NCBI GenBank assembly: GCA_907164885.2
Contig: OU015501.1
Coordinates: 22,938,091 to 23,002,090 of the forward strand
DNA length: 64,000 bases
Origin: Dolomedes plantarius
Taxonomy: Eukaryota > Arthropoda > Arachnida > Araneae > Dolomedidae
Reading direction: 5' to 3'
Shown one piece after another: positions 1-9,959 of this stretch; positions within the stretch are counted from its first letter, which is position 1; the number at the start of each line of letters is the position of its first letter. The notes beneath the pieces were generated by a model. The model was not told where the DNA came from and did no database searches. It saw only the letters and a list, made by a program, of their open reading frames with translations. The translations under genes and the position numbers were made by a program.

Positions 1-341
1 GACCATAAGAACTCTAACCAAGTAGAACACGAACCATGACACGAACGTTTGGTTTGGAGCGCTACGGTCATTTTTGACACATTGACATTGACATAAAACA
101 CTATAGAGGAACCAGGGAGCAAGAGCTCCTTATCCTCAGTATCAAGGTTAGTATGTGACAGATTAACCGTTCTCAAGTTTACAAATAGTGTTGACAATGA
201 ATGAGGGAGAAAGAATAAATTAATTAGTTGAAAAATCAACTAATTAACTAGAATGAGTACGAGTAACCAATGTGGCATGGCTAACTTAAATGATAATGGA
301 GAAATTAAACAAGGGGTGAAACAAGAGATTATATAAATAAA
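1..341. other. Unassigned intergenic DNA
   Basis: No coding signal recognised. It contains a short perfect hairpin at 220-247 (12-bp arms, 4-base loop). The last A/T-rich bases appear to be part of the LINE tail into which the adjacent Helitron inserted. Confidence 0.4.
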
Positions 342-850
342 CTAGCATTATTGCCCGGCGTTGCCCGGGTAGATATATAGATGTAAAATATTTCATGCAT
401 TCCATCAAAAAAATACTGGGCTGCACTCCCGCTCTTCATGTTATTCTGGCCAGACAGAATGCGCTTAGCACGTTTCTACTGAAATGATATACAAACAATA
501 AGAAAGAAAGAAACTTTGAGCCTGCGGACCTTCGTCTGATTTTAAGGTCATTCCCAACCCTCTTTCTCCCGTGCATTGAAATTTGACCCCCTACTCCGTC
601 ATCCTCAAACCACCCCTCTTAACGCAGCTGGTCGAGGGGGAATCCACAGGGGGTAGACGCACCTCTATCGGGCACAAAAAACATTAAAAAATTAATTAAA
701 AAAACTAATTGAGCCCCCAAATTTCGTTTTTCCTGATTTAAGTTTCTCGGGTCCAAAACATTAACTGTGCCGAATTTGGTCCCGGTGGGTGAAACAGTCT
801 ATGATTCTATAGCGGACAAACAAACAGACAAGCTCTTTTATATATATAGA
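342..850 (-). mobile_element. Non-autonomous Helitron (509 bp)
   Basis: On the minus strand the element starts with TC followed by an alternating TATATA run (plus 850 downward) and ends with CTAG (342-345). A GC-rich hairpin with stem CCCGG/CCGGG lies just upstream of the 3' end. The flanking bases are A on the 5' side and T on the 3' side, the A|T target typical of Helitrons, which leave no duplication. No coding capacity is seen. It sits in the A/T-rich tail of the neighbouring LINE, so it is younger than the LINE. Confidence 0.75.
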
Positions 851-2285
851 TAATAGTAATAATAATAAAAAAAAATTTCAAAAACTAGAAGACGGGAAAT
901 TTGGAAAATGATTGGGATAAAAAACAAGTTAGTGGAAGTTACACGAAAGGGCGGTAGGTCCGAAGTCCGTAAGGTGCGAGTAGTGAAATCAAAGAGGAAG
1001 CAAGCAGGATTGGAATTTCGGGAATAGGTTATCAATCCCCTTCTCCAGCAAACAGCTGGTCCGAGGGGGAATCGCATGGTAGAAAGAGGAACGATCGAAA
1101 AAGACAGGTCAGAAACCAGAAGTAGCCGGGCTATTGTAATTTAAAATTTTGATAAGGAAGGGAATTGCCGAACAGGAACAAGGCCAGGGTTCATAACCAA
1201 AGTAGCCTTCGGGCGCCTAAAGCACTCCCTAGGATCATAATAAGGCAGGTTAGCAAGTTCTTCGTTATTAATTGAGTATATCCTATTGTAAAAGTTCGTA
1301 GCCAGATCTTTAATATGATGCCGAATTGGTTCGATAGCCAGATCCCTATGAATAAGAGCGTTACGTAGGTACCATGGCGCCTTCCTGATACCACGAAAAG
1401 TCTTGTTTTGTATAGTTTGCAGTCTCTGGATATGAGTGTCAGCTGCTGAGCCCCAAACTGGAACAGCATACATCAGAATTGGGCGAAGCACGGTCTTATA
1501 CAATAACAGTTTATTAATACTCATTTAGTTCTGATACAAGAGGTTTGCGATATCCTTACGTGCCATAAAGAACTTTCTAATAATTTATTCTATATTTTTT
1601 TCTCCAGGTTAGCCTGCTGTCCAAGTAAACTCCAAGGTATTTCCCCTCTCTCTCAAAGTGTACCAGATGACCACATACTGTGACCGGCGGAGGTGGAATC
1701 CTGTTATAGCTAAAAAATATGGCTTTCGTTTTAGCAGGATTTAGTTTAATTCTCCACCGTTCAAACCAACGTTCAAGAATGGCAACATGCCTTTGGAGTT
1801 GCTTGAGCATATATTTAGTATTGCGATGCTTCGCTAAGATTGCCGTGTCATCCACAAATATGGCTAGTGTAGTGTGTGGAGAATGTGGGATATCATTAAT
1901 AAATATATTAAATAAAACAGGTCCTAACTTGGAACCCTGGGGAACTCCAGCATTAATGTTACGAAGTGAGGAAATTGATTGTGGGTGGCGAACTTTAAAG
2001 GTTCTGTTAAGCAGATAAGAGCGAATTAGGTGAATAATAGCAGATGGCATCTTAAGTTTAATTAGTTTATAAATTAGTGCGCTATGCCATACGCGGTCGA
2101 ACGATTTTTCTATGTCGAGGAGAATTGCGCCAGTCTGCATCCGATTCTGGAATCCATCATGGATGTATTCCGTTACTCGGAGTAGCTGATGCCTAGTGGA
2201 ATGTTGGGCTCTAAAGCCAAAATGTGCATTAATAATGACATTGTTATCATCCAAGAACTTGTTAATTCTTTTACACAGTATATGT
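851..2285 (-). mobile_element. 5'-truncated Jockey-like LINE, reverse transcriptase remnant
   Basis: On the minus strand, 2285 to about 1577 encodes a non-LTR reverse transcriptase segment. Recognisable blocks are LLDIEKSFDRVWH (finger/palm), INAGVPQGSKLGPVLFNIFI, the catalytic IFVDDTAIL (FVDD in place of the usual YADD) and KTKAIFFSYNR. A frameshift then leads to 1524-1141, which encodes the usual C-terminal part (LLLYKTVLRPILMYAVPVWG and the region after it). 1140-851 is a 3' UTR ending in an A-rich/TAA tail. The endonuclease domain and ORF1 are missing, so this is a dead 5'-truncated copy. The Jockey assignment comes from motif style and is moderate. Confidence 0.8.
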
Positions 2286-2400
2286 TGGTCATTTTTTGCT
2301 ACACAAGGGTTAATTAGACCGAGACCTACAGAACACGAACGAGACTGCAACAAGAAGTGATTCCACGAGTCTGTAAGGATGTATCTTGTTCCAAGCGTTG
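2283..2400. repeat. SINE-like fragment abutting the LINE 5' break
   Basis: Positions 2288-2330 resemble the 3' part of the SINE at 59.5 kb; both carry TTTTTGCTACACAAGGG followed by a diverged GACC...GACCTA block. The similarity begins exactly where reverse-transcriptase similarity stops. This could be a template-switch chimera or an adjacent independent insertion. Confidence 0.45.
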
Positions 2401-2430
2401 TACATAGACTAGAAATAAATATATGTAACA

Positions 2431-3339
2431 TTATTAAGAGTACTTCTCTCTTTAACTACACACACATAACAGTCGACCACGACATTCTTCAGGAAATGTC
2501 TGTTGTTTCCTCTATTTATATTAAAGAGTTTGATCCCCCCCCCATTTGGGAATTGTCCATTAAGACAATAACACCTAATGTCCCTCGGAGTGATTAAGTA
2601 TATCACATATTTTGGATTCAGGTGCCGATATTAATTTCTATTGCGCATACTAAATCAAATTCATAATATCATCACTCTTCTTTCATGACGTCATTCTTTG
2701 GCGGTGGTTGTGATTATATATTAACTCAGTCAGAAAATGGTTCCCTTCTTCATACATATGTTATTCTCACCAAGTTTCTGAACAATAATATAAAAGTTAA
2801 AAACAGTGCGTTTTTAAAGGTACCATTGTTTCTTATTCTTGTTAATTCACAAATAAATTTATGAGATTACCTGTTACTTCTTGTGTTTTAACTGCATGTG
2901 ACTGATAGACGTTTATTTTAGGGTTCAAACTACAACGCTGTCTTTATTTTGGGATATTTATTATTTATTTGCTAAAATACTTGTTTAGAAAACGAAAAAA
3001 AAAGACCGCGGTTACGGTTATGACTAAGCGGTTATAACACTGCTCACTTCTTGTAAGCGAAGACGTGCGTGATGAGTTGAGGCATGACAACCGGATGAGC
3101 CGTTGTTTCGTTACTTACGGTCAAGTTTTGTTCTGAAAGGTTATACCGTAAAATTAATGCTGTTTATTTCGCCCGGTTCAGAGTTCTTTGCGTTTGAGCG
3201 ACATCACTATATTTACTTTTTTATATTGTCATGGCTGTAACTTTATATTATATACGTTACACATAGATATTTTGACTGTCATGCCTTAACGTTCTACCTG
3301 TTGTTTACATTAAGATTTTATCTTAGTTTATTATTCATC
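2431..3339. other. VHL upstream region
   Basis: AT-rich DNA without recognised coding or repeat content. It must contain the VHL promoter and 5' UTR, but I see no unambiguous TATA box or initiator. The codons just upstream of the chosen VHL start (3301-3339) are open in frame but do not resemble VHL. Confidence 0.4.
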
Positions 3340-3709
3340 ATGGCTAGAGTTCTTCGATCTGGTCCTTCAAGAAAAGCTTGTTATTTGCGATTCATCAACC
3401 GTACCTCACGAAAAGTAAATGTCATCTGGATTGATTATGCTGGCTACAGTAGAAATTATGGAACTCTAGATCCTAATAGACATTTTGATATCCATACATA
3501 TGAAGGTCATCCCTGGGTATGTGAAGATTCTATTACGAAGATTCGTATGTTGTTAAACAGAATGGAAATATTTTATCCTTCAAGTCCCGGTGATCAACCA
3601 GAGCCTAATAGAGAAATTCGTTACTATTTGCCTGTGTTGTCCAATAACGAGCTTATACGAAATGATGGGAATGGCTTAAAACGAGAATATGTTTATATAA
3701 CGCTGCCAG
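3340..3709 (+). CDS. VHL: VHL coding exon 1 (beta domain)
   Basis: Encodes residues 1-123 of the von Hippel-Lindau substrate-recognition subunit of the Cullin-2/Elongin B-C ubiquitin ligase, which captures prolyl-hydroxylated HIF-alpha. The beta domain is clear: FINRTSRKVNVIWIDYAG aligns with the family's FCNRSPR...WLNFDG strand. The hydroxyproline-pocket residues are present: Tyr40 (human Tyr98), His52 (His110), His57 (His115) and Trp59 (Trp117). Human Ser111 is Thr53. The ATG at 3340 is the start that fits the conserved protein. The exon ends at a phase-1 donor, CCAG|GTCAGT. Reading through the donor adds only a hydrophobic non-homologous tail ending at 3840. Human exons 1 and 2 are fused here, and the human intron 2 position (after ITLP) is kept. 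Confidence 0.93.
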
Positions 3710-4107
3710 GTCAGTTATTATACTTTTATATAACTTCGTGTAGCGTTTACCTTATTACTATATTTGTAATGTCTCTCAAACAAGTTATACACGTTAGGTC
3801 ATTAATATTCTTGAAAGTTTTTATATTGGAAGAGGAATAACAATTTTAAACAATCAGATTTCTTACTTTTTGATGAAGATTCGGGTATGATGCATTTCTA
3901 GGGATACAAATAGGGTTAGGACATAAATTTGATGAAATATTCACCACTTAGGGGTAATATTTAGCTTTACTTTATCATTTTTATAAAAGATTTGATGTCA
4001 GCAATAGTCTTTACATCTGAAAATAGAAAAGGTGTATGATTCTAGATTCATAAGTAGAAAATAGCTTTTTAATAAATAAAAATATTTTTCTCACCTGATA
4101 TTTTGTA

Positions 4108-4129
4108 TTTCATATATATATATATATAT
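4108..4129. repeat. (TA)n microsatellite
   Basis: Alternating TA run followed by CA-rich sequence inside the VHL intron. Confidence 0.9.
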
Positions 4130-4631
4130 ACACATACACTCACACACTTTATAAGTCTTTGTATAGTTGTAAGATGTGTCTAATTTTTTTTATTCAGCTT
4201 CCTCCTGTTATCGCTTAAGTTTACTATTATGGTTTATAAATATTTCAAGAATTTTTACAAAATTAGAGATCTTTAATGGAAAAGTTAAGAGTTAGATTAA
4301 CATATATAATATATTGAAAGGCTGATGTATGATATGAAAAATTGATTATTTACCGAAACTAATAGTTCATAACTGTATTTTGTCAGCTATATATATTTTT
4401 AAAGCATATAATTAATTAAATATTTATATTCCAAAATTCTTTTTTCTGTTTATAATGAATGAAAATACATTTTATTTTTGGCTTTAGTGTTTAAGACACT
4501 GTCTACCATCTTGGATTTTACTCATCAACTTGTGCCATTGTCACAAGTATAGTCATATGCTGGACTTCAGGAAAAAATTTAGAACCCATTATAAAAACTT
4601 TGGGGGAGGAGGGGGTCTATCAGTTAACATT

Positions 4632-4827
4632 CAGGGGTGGGCAAATAGTGGCTCGCAAAGACACCCAGAAAAATACGGAAAGCCAGAAAAACTGCCAATA
4701 TTTTATGTAATTTATATTTATTGATTTTTATGATATAATTTATACCTTTTCTGAAATGCAAAGTTAACTAATAAATGCAATTATTTTAAAAGGTGTGGCC
4801 CTGGGCCAAAACAATTGCCCTCTCCTG
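4632..4827. mobile_element. hAT-type MITE (196 bp) in VHL intron
   Basis: The ends are CAGGGGTGGGCAA and, inverted at the right, CAGGAGAGGGCAA, the terminal pattern of hAT (Charlie-like) elements. The flanks carry near-identical 8-mers GTTAACAT (4623-4630) and GTTTACAT (4828-4835), one mismatch, with one extra T before the left end. There is no coding capacity. Confidence 0.65.
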
Positions 4828-7436
4828 GTTTACATTGACTCTTATCTATCTATATTTATAATAAAAGCAAGGTCTTTTTTAAAAAGGAATACATTTGTGG
4901 TGTTATTAGGTACTTGTATTGCCCATTAACTACTAAAACTGGTTGCAGTTTATGATGAAAACAGGTTAGAAATTATGAGCAAAAATCATTCTTCAGATCT
5001 ACTTATGGAGAGAGGCATGCTTTTGAATTAACTGTAAATATAACCCCTTAATGGCTTCAGCCAGTGAGAATCTGAAGCTGTGCCACAAACTGGGAAAAAA
5101 TACATGATGCCAGATGAGGTTGAAAAGACACTAGTGTATTCTGTTATATTTTGCAAACTTTTTATCAACATTCTTCTGATATTTCAAAGTTTTATCTGTT
5201 TAAACTTTTCTCTTGTTCTCATCAAGTTTGAATGATACCGTTTTGAGAACTTGCCTCAGTAATCCAGTTGCTTCTTATGCAAGAAGAGATTGTTTTTAAT
5301 TGCTGAAGTATGTTGAAGCAGTAGTGAAAAGAACCAGTATCACGGAACATGTATACCCTTCCTCCGAAGAGAAGATCCCCGAGAAACAGGTCACTCAACT
5401 GGTGCCAGGTCTTTTCTAGCGAGAGGAAGACTATATAAAATATATATATTACAAGCGAATATATATATTACATTGCTATCGAGGCTGTGCCTAGAGTTAA
5501 TTGGGCCCCAGGCATGCAAATGAAAGTTACAATTAAGGACCCTTATTATATAAACAAGACTAAGGGTGATGCAGTGAAACTCCTGAGGTGGCCGGTTATA
5601 GTTCGGAAAAAAAGTGGCTGTTTTGAGGGGTGGCCATCTAGAGAAATTTCACTGTATTTTTTTATTTTGAAATTGTGTTAATTTATATTATTAGTTTGAG
5701 ATTACAAAAATATATAGAATGAAAGTAAAAAATTAATTTTGAATTATTTTGAAATGTGAACATTTTGTTTTCTAATTTTGATATCTCTCAACTTATCAAT
5801 AATATCCTTATAACAAAGAGTTCTTAGAATATACTTTTAAGTACAGTATTGCCAATGCATTAAACTTCTGTTCCAGAAGATTACTGCATCAATAATTTTT
5901 TACCAGTGTCAGTACTGAAAATGAATGCTGTCCTTTGGCATTGCTCATTGGTTATGTTAAAAACAATTAAAATTATTCAGACATTAGGAAACGTGGATAT
6001 AATTTCGTTTTTGATTATAAAATTCAATTTTTCAGAAGCAGTAAATCCATTCTCAGTCTTATGTAATATATTAAACTGTTCCATTTCCACTTTTAATTCA
6101 TTAACATTTACATCTTTGCTATGAATTTCCTCAGTATAAGTTTTATAATGTATGAATGCTTCATCTCTGTAATTTTAAATACATTTAAATTTATGTCTTG
6201 CTATACATCACCTCATCTACTCAAATTAATAACTGTTCTATCACAATGGGTTAAAAATATGTTCACTCAAAAAGCCTCACCTCATTTTAATTGTGTGTTG
6301 TTCTCATTATAATCATTTTTTTAAAAATATTCTTTGTGATTCATCATTTTTGAGCCCTTTTTTCAATGGCCCTATAAAGTGTAAACACTAAACTAATATA
6401 AATAGGTTTATCTTAATTATTTCTAGCTGGTATTTGTATTCAGTACAACCCTTTTTGATTAAGCAGTTGTTTCTGTCAATCATGGAGATATTTAATGAAG
6501 TATTTTATATACTTGACAACTGAGAAATGCTGTTAAAGGGTCATTTTTTCAAAATATCAAAATACCTGACAAAAGCTGAGATTCTATCCCTATTTTAATA
6601 TTTACTTGTATGAAAACATGATATTAAATTTACAGATTTTTAAAATGTGGGGATCTTTTATAATTGCTATTTTTATAAGGTTTATGTGCATAATTTAAAG
6701 TTGAATTTTATGGAGTGTATATATTCAATGTATTAAAAAAAATTTTGTTATAACACTGGGGGTAAGTAATGAACAATGTAAAGGGGATTTACATTGCCTC
6801 AGTTGGTAACAAGTGAAATCTATTCTAAGTATGTTAAAAAAAAAAAAAAAAAAAAATCTTAATGTGCAAAAGAAATGAAAGTTTTAAAAAAATAGGTGTT
6901 TTTTTTTTTAAGTCTTGCTAGTAATGCCATTGTACTTATTCAAATTAAGCCAAGTCATAATTAGCTTCAATGCTGCTAAAATAAAAGAAGGGACAGTTAT
7001 ATAAATGAAATAATTTAAACCATTTTGTTTATTTCAAGAATAAATCTTTACCCAAACTGCAAAAATACTGGAGCAAGTAAAATATTCTTTTAAAAATTTC
7101 TCTTTTGAATATTTTATATTTCCAGTAGTTGTGACTAATGAAAATTTGTTCTATTAATTCTATAACCGTTAAATTGATATGCTCTGCTTGAGCTGAAATG
7201 AATTGACTTCTAGGTCTTAAATACTTATCAAAGATTATATTATTGTCACAAAAAATACATACGATCAGTGCAAAGGCCACTGTGTATGTAGCTTATTGTA
7301 GTTTTATTAAATATTTTCTATCATTTTATCTAAATACATCTAGTTTGTAAGTCGAAAAAAGTGTTTTATATATATATATGTGTGTGTGTGTTGCCATCAT
7401 TCAATATTCACATTGAATTTTATGCTGAAATATTAT

Positions 7437-7441
<5 letters not shown>

Positions 7442-7474
<33 letters not shown>
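7442..7474. repeat. (TA)n microsatellite at the VHL acceptor
   Basis: About 16 TA units immediately 5' of the poly-T tract and CAG acceptor of VHL exon 2. Length variation here would change the branch-point to acceptor spacing. Confidence 0.9.
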
Positions 7475-7484
<10 letters not shown>

Positions 7485-7490
7485 TTTCAG

Positions 7491-7618
7491 TTTTCTCGCT
7501 CTTGGAGCTAAGTGCAGAAGTCATTATCAAAAATGTACGTACTAGAGATGATATTAGATCTTTGGAAATTCCTACTAGGTTGAAAACCATGTTGCAGTCC
7601 TTGCATTTCCATCCTTGA
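7491..7618 (+). CDS. VHL: VHL coding exon 2 (alpha domain)
   Basis: Splicing joins G (3709) to TT (7491) as Val, giving ITLP-VFSLLELSAEVIIKN, which aligns with human ITLP-VYTLKERCLQVVRSL. This is the Elongin C-binding BC-box helix. The normally conserved BC-box Cys is Ser here (SLLELSAEVI). After the box, RTRDDIRSLEIPTRLKTMLQ matches the rest of the alpha domain. The protein stops at TGA 7616-7618 after 165 residues, lacking the last roughly 25 residues of human VHL. An ATTAAA near 7727 could be the polyadenylation signal. The splice reconstruction is an inference, but phase and homology agree exactly. Confidence 0.9.
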
Positions 7619-7739
7619 AGCCTTATTTGCAGCTCTTCAGACTTCATTACTCATTTTTTCCAACTGCATTTCTGAGAATATAACTACATATTTTATATAC
7701 TCATTGAAATTATCTGTTTGTCACCCATTAAAAACTATT

Positions 7740-8533
7740 AGGGTGAAGTGGGGTAAGTGAGAATGTTGGCTAAAAACCCTAAAAATTTCACTTAAGAAAA
7801 AAAATTTCAAGTGTTTTATGTTTAGTTTTCATTTACAGAAAAAAAATTGTAAAATGGAAAATTTGTATACCTACCAAACCCTTGCATTTAACTAAGGTAC
7901 CCAAGTTCAAGTACTAGCCAAAAAAAAAAAAATCATAACTAATTAACCACAACACAGAGTTATTTTGAAAATACCCACTTATTCATTAAGAAATGAAAAG
8001 TATGGATAAATAATATAAAAACTATTTTTTTAAAATATACTTTCAGAACTGCAGGTTTTCACTTGCACTATACAAATTTTGTGCCCCATAAAAACCCATA
8101 TAAATTTTGTTACTCTAAAACAAATAATACAAATATACTTATTTTGGTTAATATTCGGACATTGCTAATGCTGCTAACTTGAACAACAAATACCTCCACA
8201 ACAAAAGAATGTAAAAATATTATTAATAGCCTTTTGTTTCAGCATGAAATATCTAGTCTTTCCCTTGCCCTACGTATTTTTCTATAAGCAACTATGATTT
8301 ATTGGGACCAGCGTTCTCACTTGCCCCAAGTGTGGGACAAGTGAGAACAAAAAACTTTAATATTTGCAGCAAAAAAAGTTGTGAATAGATTTTTCTAAAA
8401 ATAAAACTGTAAATGTAGAACATAACCAAAAGTATGCATGCAAATTTTCATACAAATACAACTTGTTAAAAACTTATTTAGATTCAAAGTGGAAGTATAT
8501 GATTTTGCGTTCTCACTTACCCCACTTCACCCT
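7740..8533. mobile_element. MITE with 24-bp perfect terminal inverted repeats
   Basis: The left end AGGGTGAAGTGGGGTAAGTG and four more bases (7740-7763) are exactly inverted at 8510-8533. An internal palindromic segment near 8313-8347 repeats the theme (TTCTCACTTGCCCC ... GGGACAAGTGAGAA). The rest is AT-rich and noncoding. I cannot find a clear target duplication, so no superfamily is assigned. Confidence 0.8.
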
Positions 8534-8616
8534 GTGCATTTCTTCAGAATTTTCTTTTACTTATCTGTTGCATATTTTTTAAAGTCATCATAAGAGCCTT
8601 TGATATATATTATACA

Positions 8617-8882
8617 GGGTGGAATTGATTTTAAATCTATATAAATAAAACAAATTTTTAAATATTTTGAAAATTGCGGATAATGAAATAAAACTAATTA
8701 TTTTCTTTTTTTTATTTTCAGTTTGAATAATTTTGTTATTGGTTTTTTCTTTATTTAATTTTTTGTTTCTAAGTTATTAAAAATATTTTATTGACAATGA
8801 TCAGCTATGTTTATATCACATAAAATTGAAATTTTAAAAAATCCATTTTTTTAATATAAAAAAATTATTTATATACACCCTG
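8617..8882. mobile_element. Possible small MITE
   Basis: An AT-rich segment bounded by CAGGGTG (left) and CACCCTG (right), next to TA-rich flanks. This resembles a deleted mariner-type element, but the inverted ends are too short to be sure. Confidence 0.3.
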
Positions 8883-8883
8883 A

Positions 8884-9959
8884 TATATATATGCATAAAT
8901 ATAAGCTTTCCATTAGTATTTTTAAGCTAGTGAAACTGTCCAACAAAGATGTAACTCTCTTCCCTAGTTTATTGTGATAAAACAACTCATCCGAGATCAT
9001 TATGCTACTTTTTTATGATAAATGACAGAATTCCTACCTCAAGTTGGCATCTTTAGTGTAGAAATATATGCATTGAATGACATCAACTTAATTGATTGGG
9101 CTCTTACAAATGGACCTTCATTTTATTTGTACTTAGTACATCATTGTTATCTCCATGAAATACTATTTTTGTACGATAATTTTTGATGCAATAAATATTT
9201 GTTATTTGGTTATAGTGTTGTCAAAACATTGGATATTGAATAATGTTCTGTGATCTTTCTTAGTAAGACAGTTGTCTTAATCTCAGTTCTCGTATATTTA
9301 ATTTTATATACCACCCTAACATTTCTATCTAATAATTTTTTGATAAGAACCCCTTTCCCCCCCCCGCCCCCCCCCCCCCCCCCACCCCCGGAATCTGGAG
9401 TTAAAACTAGTCTGGTAGCCAAATAGAGATTTTTCTTCGAACCCTGCTTTTAACTATTAAGTTTTTTTTATTGTTGGCATTTCATGTTAAGGGTATGTAG
9501 ATTCATAAAATTGCAGGTACCCATGCAGTACCTTTGGGCAACACTCAGAATTCAAGATGGCGGCCATCCCTATATTGAATATTTAGGTTCCGTGAAAATT
9601 TACTTATTTTGCCCTAACATGTGTTCCTTGTATATTTGTAGCTAATTTTAGTTGAAATTTCCCGATAAGATCTGAAAGTAGTTATTTTTATATGTTAAAA
9701 ATTAAAATAGTGAAGGCGGCCATCTTGATGTACAGTTTATATGAAATTCGCTAAAAAAATAAAATAATCAATTTTTGTTAGTTTTTATTTTATATCATAG
9801 CAGACATTAGTTAATTATTTTTAAAACATGCATTTACACAAGTAGTAGATTAACAAAATGTAAAATCAGTAGGTTCACATAAAAGGTACATTCACAAGTG
9901 CAATAGTTCAGTTGGATTTTCAAGTATCTCATTAAATGAAGACAAATGTCTGTTAATTG
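8884..9959. other. Intergenic AT-rich DNA with poly-C tract
   Basis: Contains a C-rich tract at about 9355-9389 interrupted by single G and A bases. A pair of inverted 13-mers, CAAGATGGCGGCC near 9553 and GGCGGCCATCTTG near 9715, may mark a small MITE. No gene is recognised. A glycine-run reading frame over the C tract is an artefact of composition. Confidence 0.5.

Larger units (their letters stand above)
3710..7490 (+). other. VHL: VHL intron 1
   Basis: 3.78-kb intron with GTCAGT donor and TTTAATTTCAG acceptor. The acceptor's pyrimidine tract lies directly after a (TA)n microsatellite (7442-7474). Contents are a hAT-type MITE (4632-4827), a possible Helitron fragment starting near 4849, a repeat block at about 5355-5420 that recurs near 47.6 kb, and homopolymer A/T runs around 6837-6912. 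The open frames in it show no homology I recognise. Confidence 0.85.

Noticed and set aside
838..1077. 79-codon minus-strand open frame
   Set aside because: Lies in the 3' UTR and tail of a LINE and the end of a Helitron; no protein similarity.
3710..3840. Read-through of VHL exon 1 to a stop at 3840
   Set aside because: Sequence after 3709 loses VHL similarity and becomes a hydrophobic tail, while a good donor and a matching alpha-domain exon exist.
7361..7490. Upstream extension of the VHL exon 2 frame
   Set aside because: Translates the (TA)n repeat and intron; the acceptor at 7489-7490 marks the true exon start.
9210..9422. Open frame with a glycine run on the minus strand
   Set aside because: Produced by the poly-C tract; no homology and no splice context.
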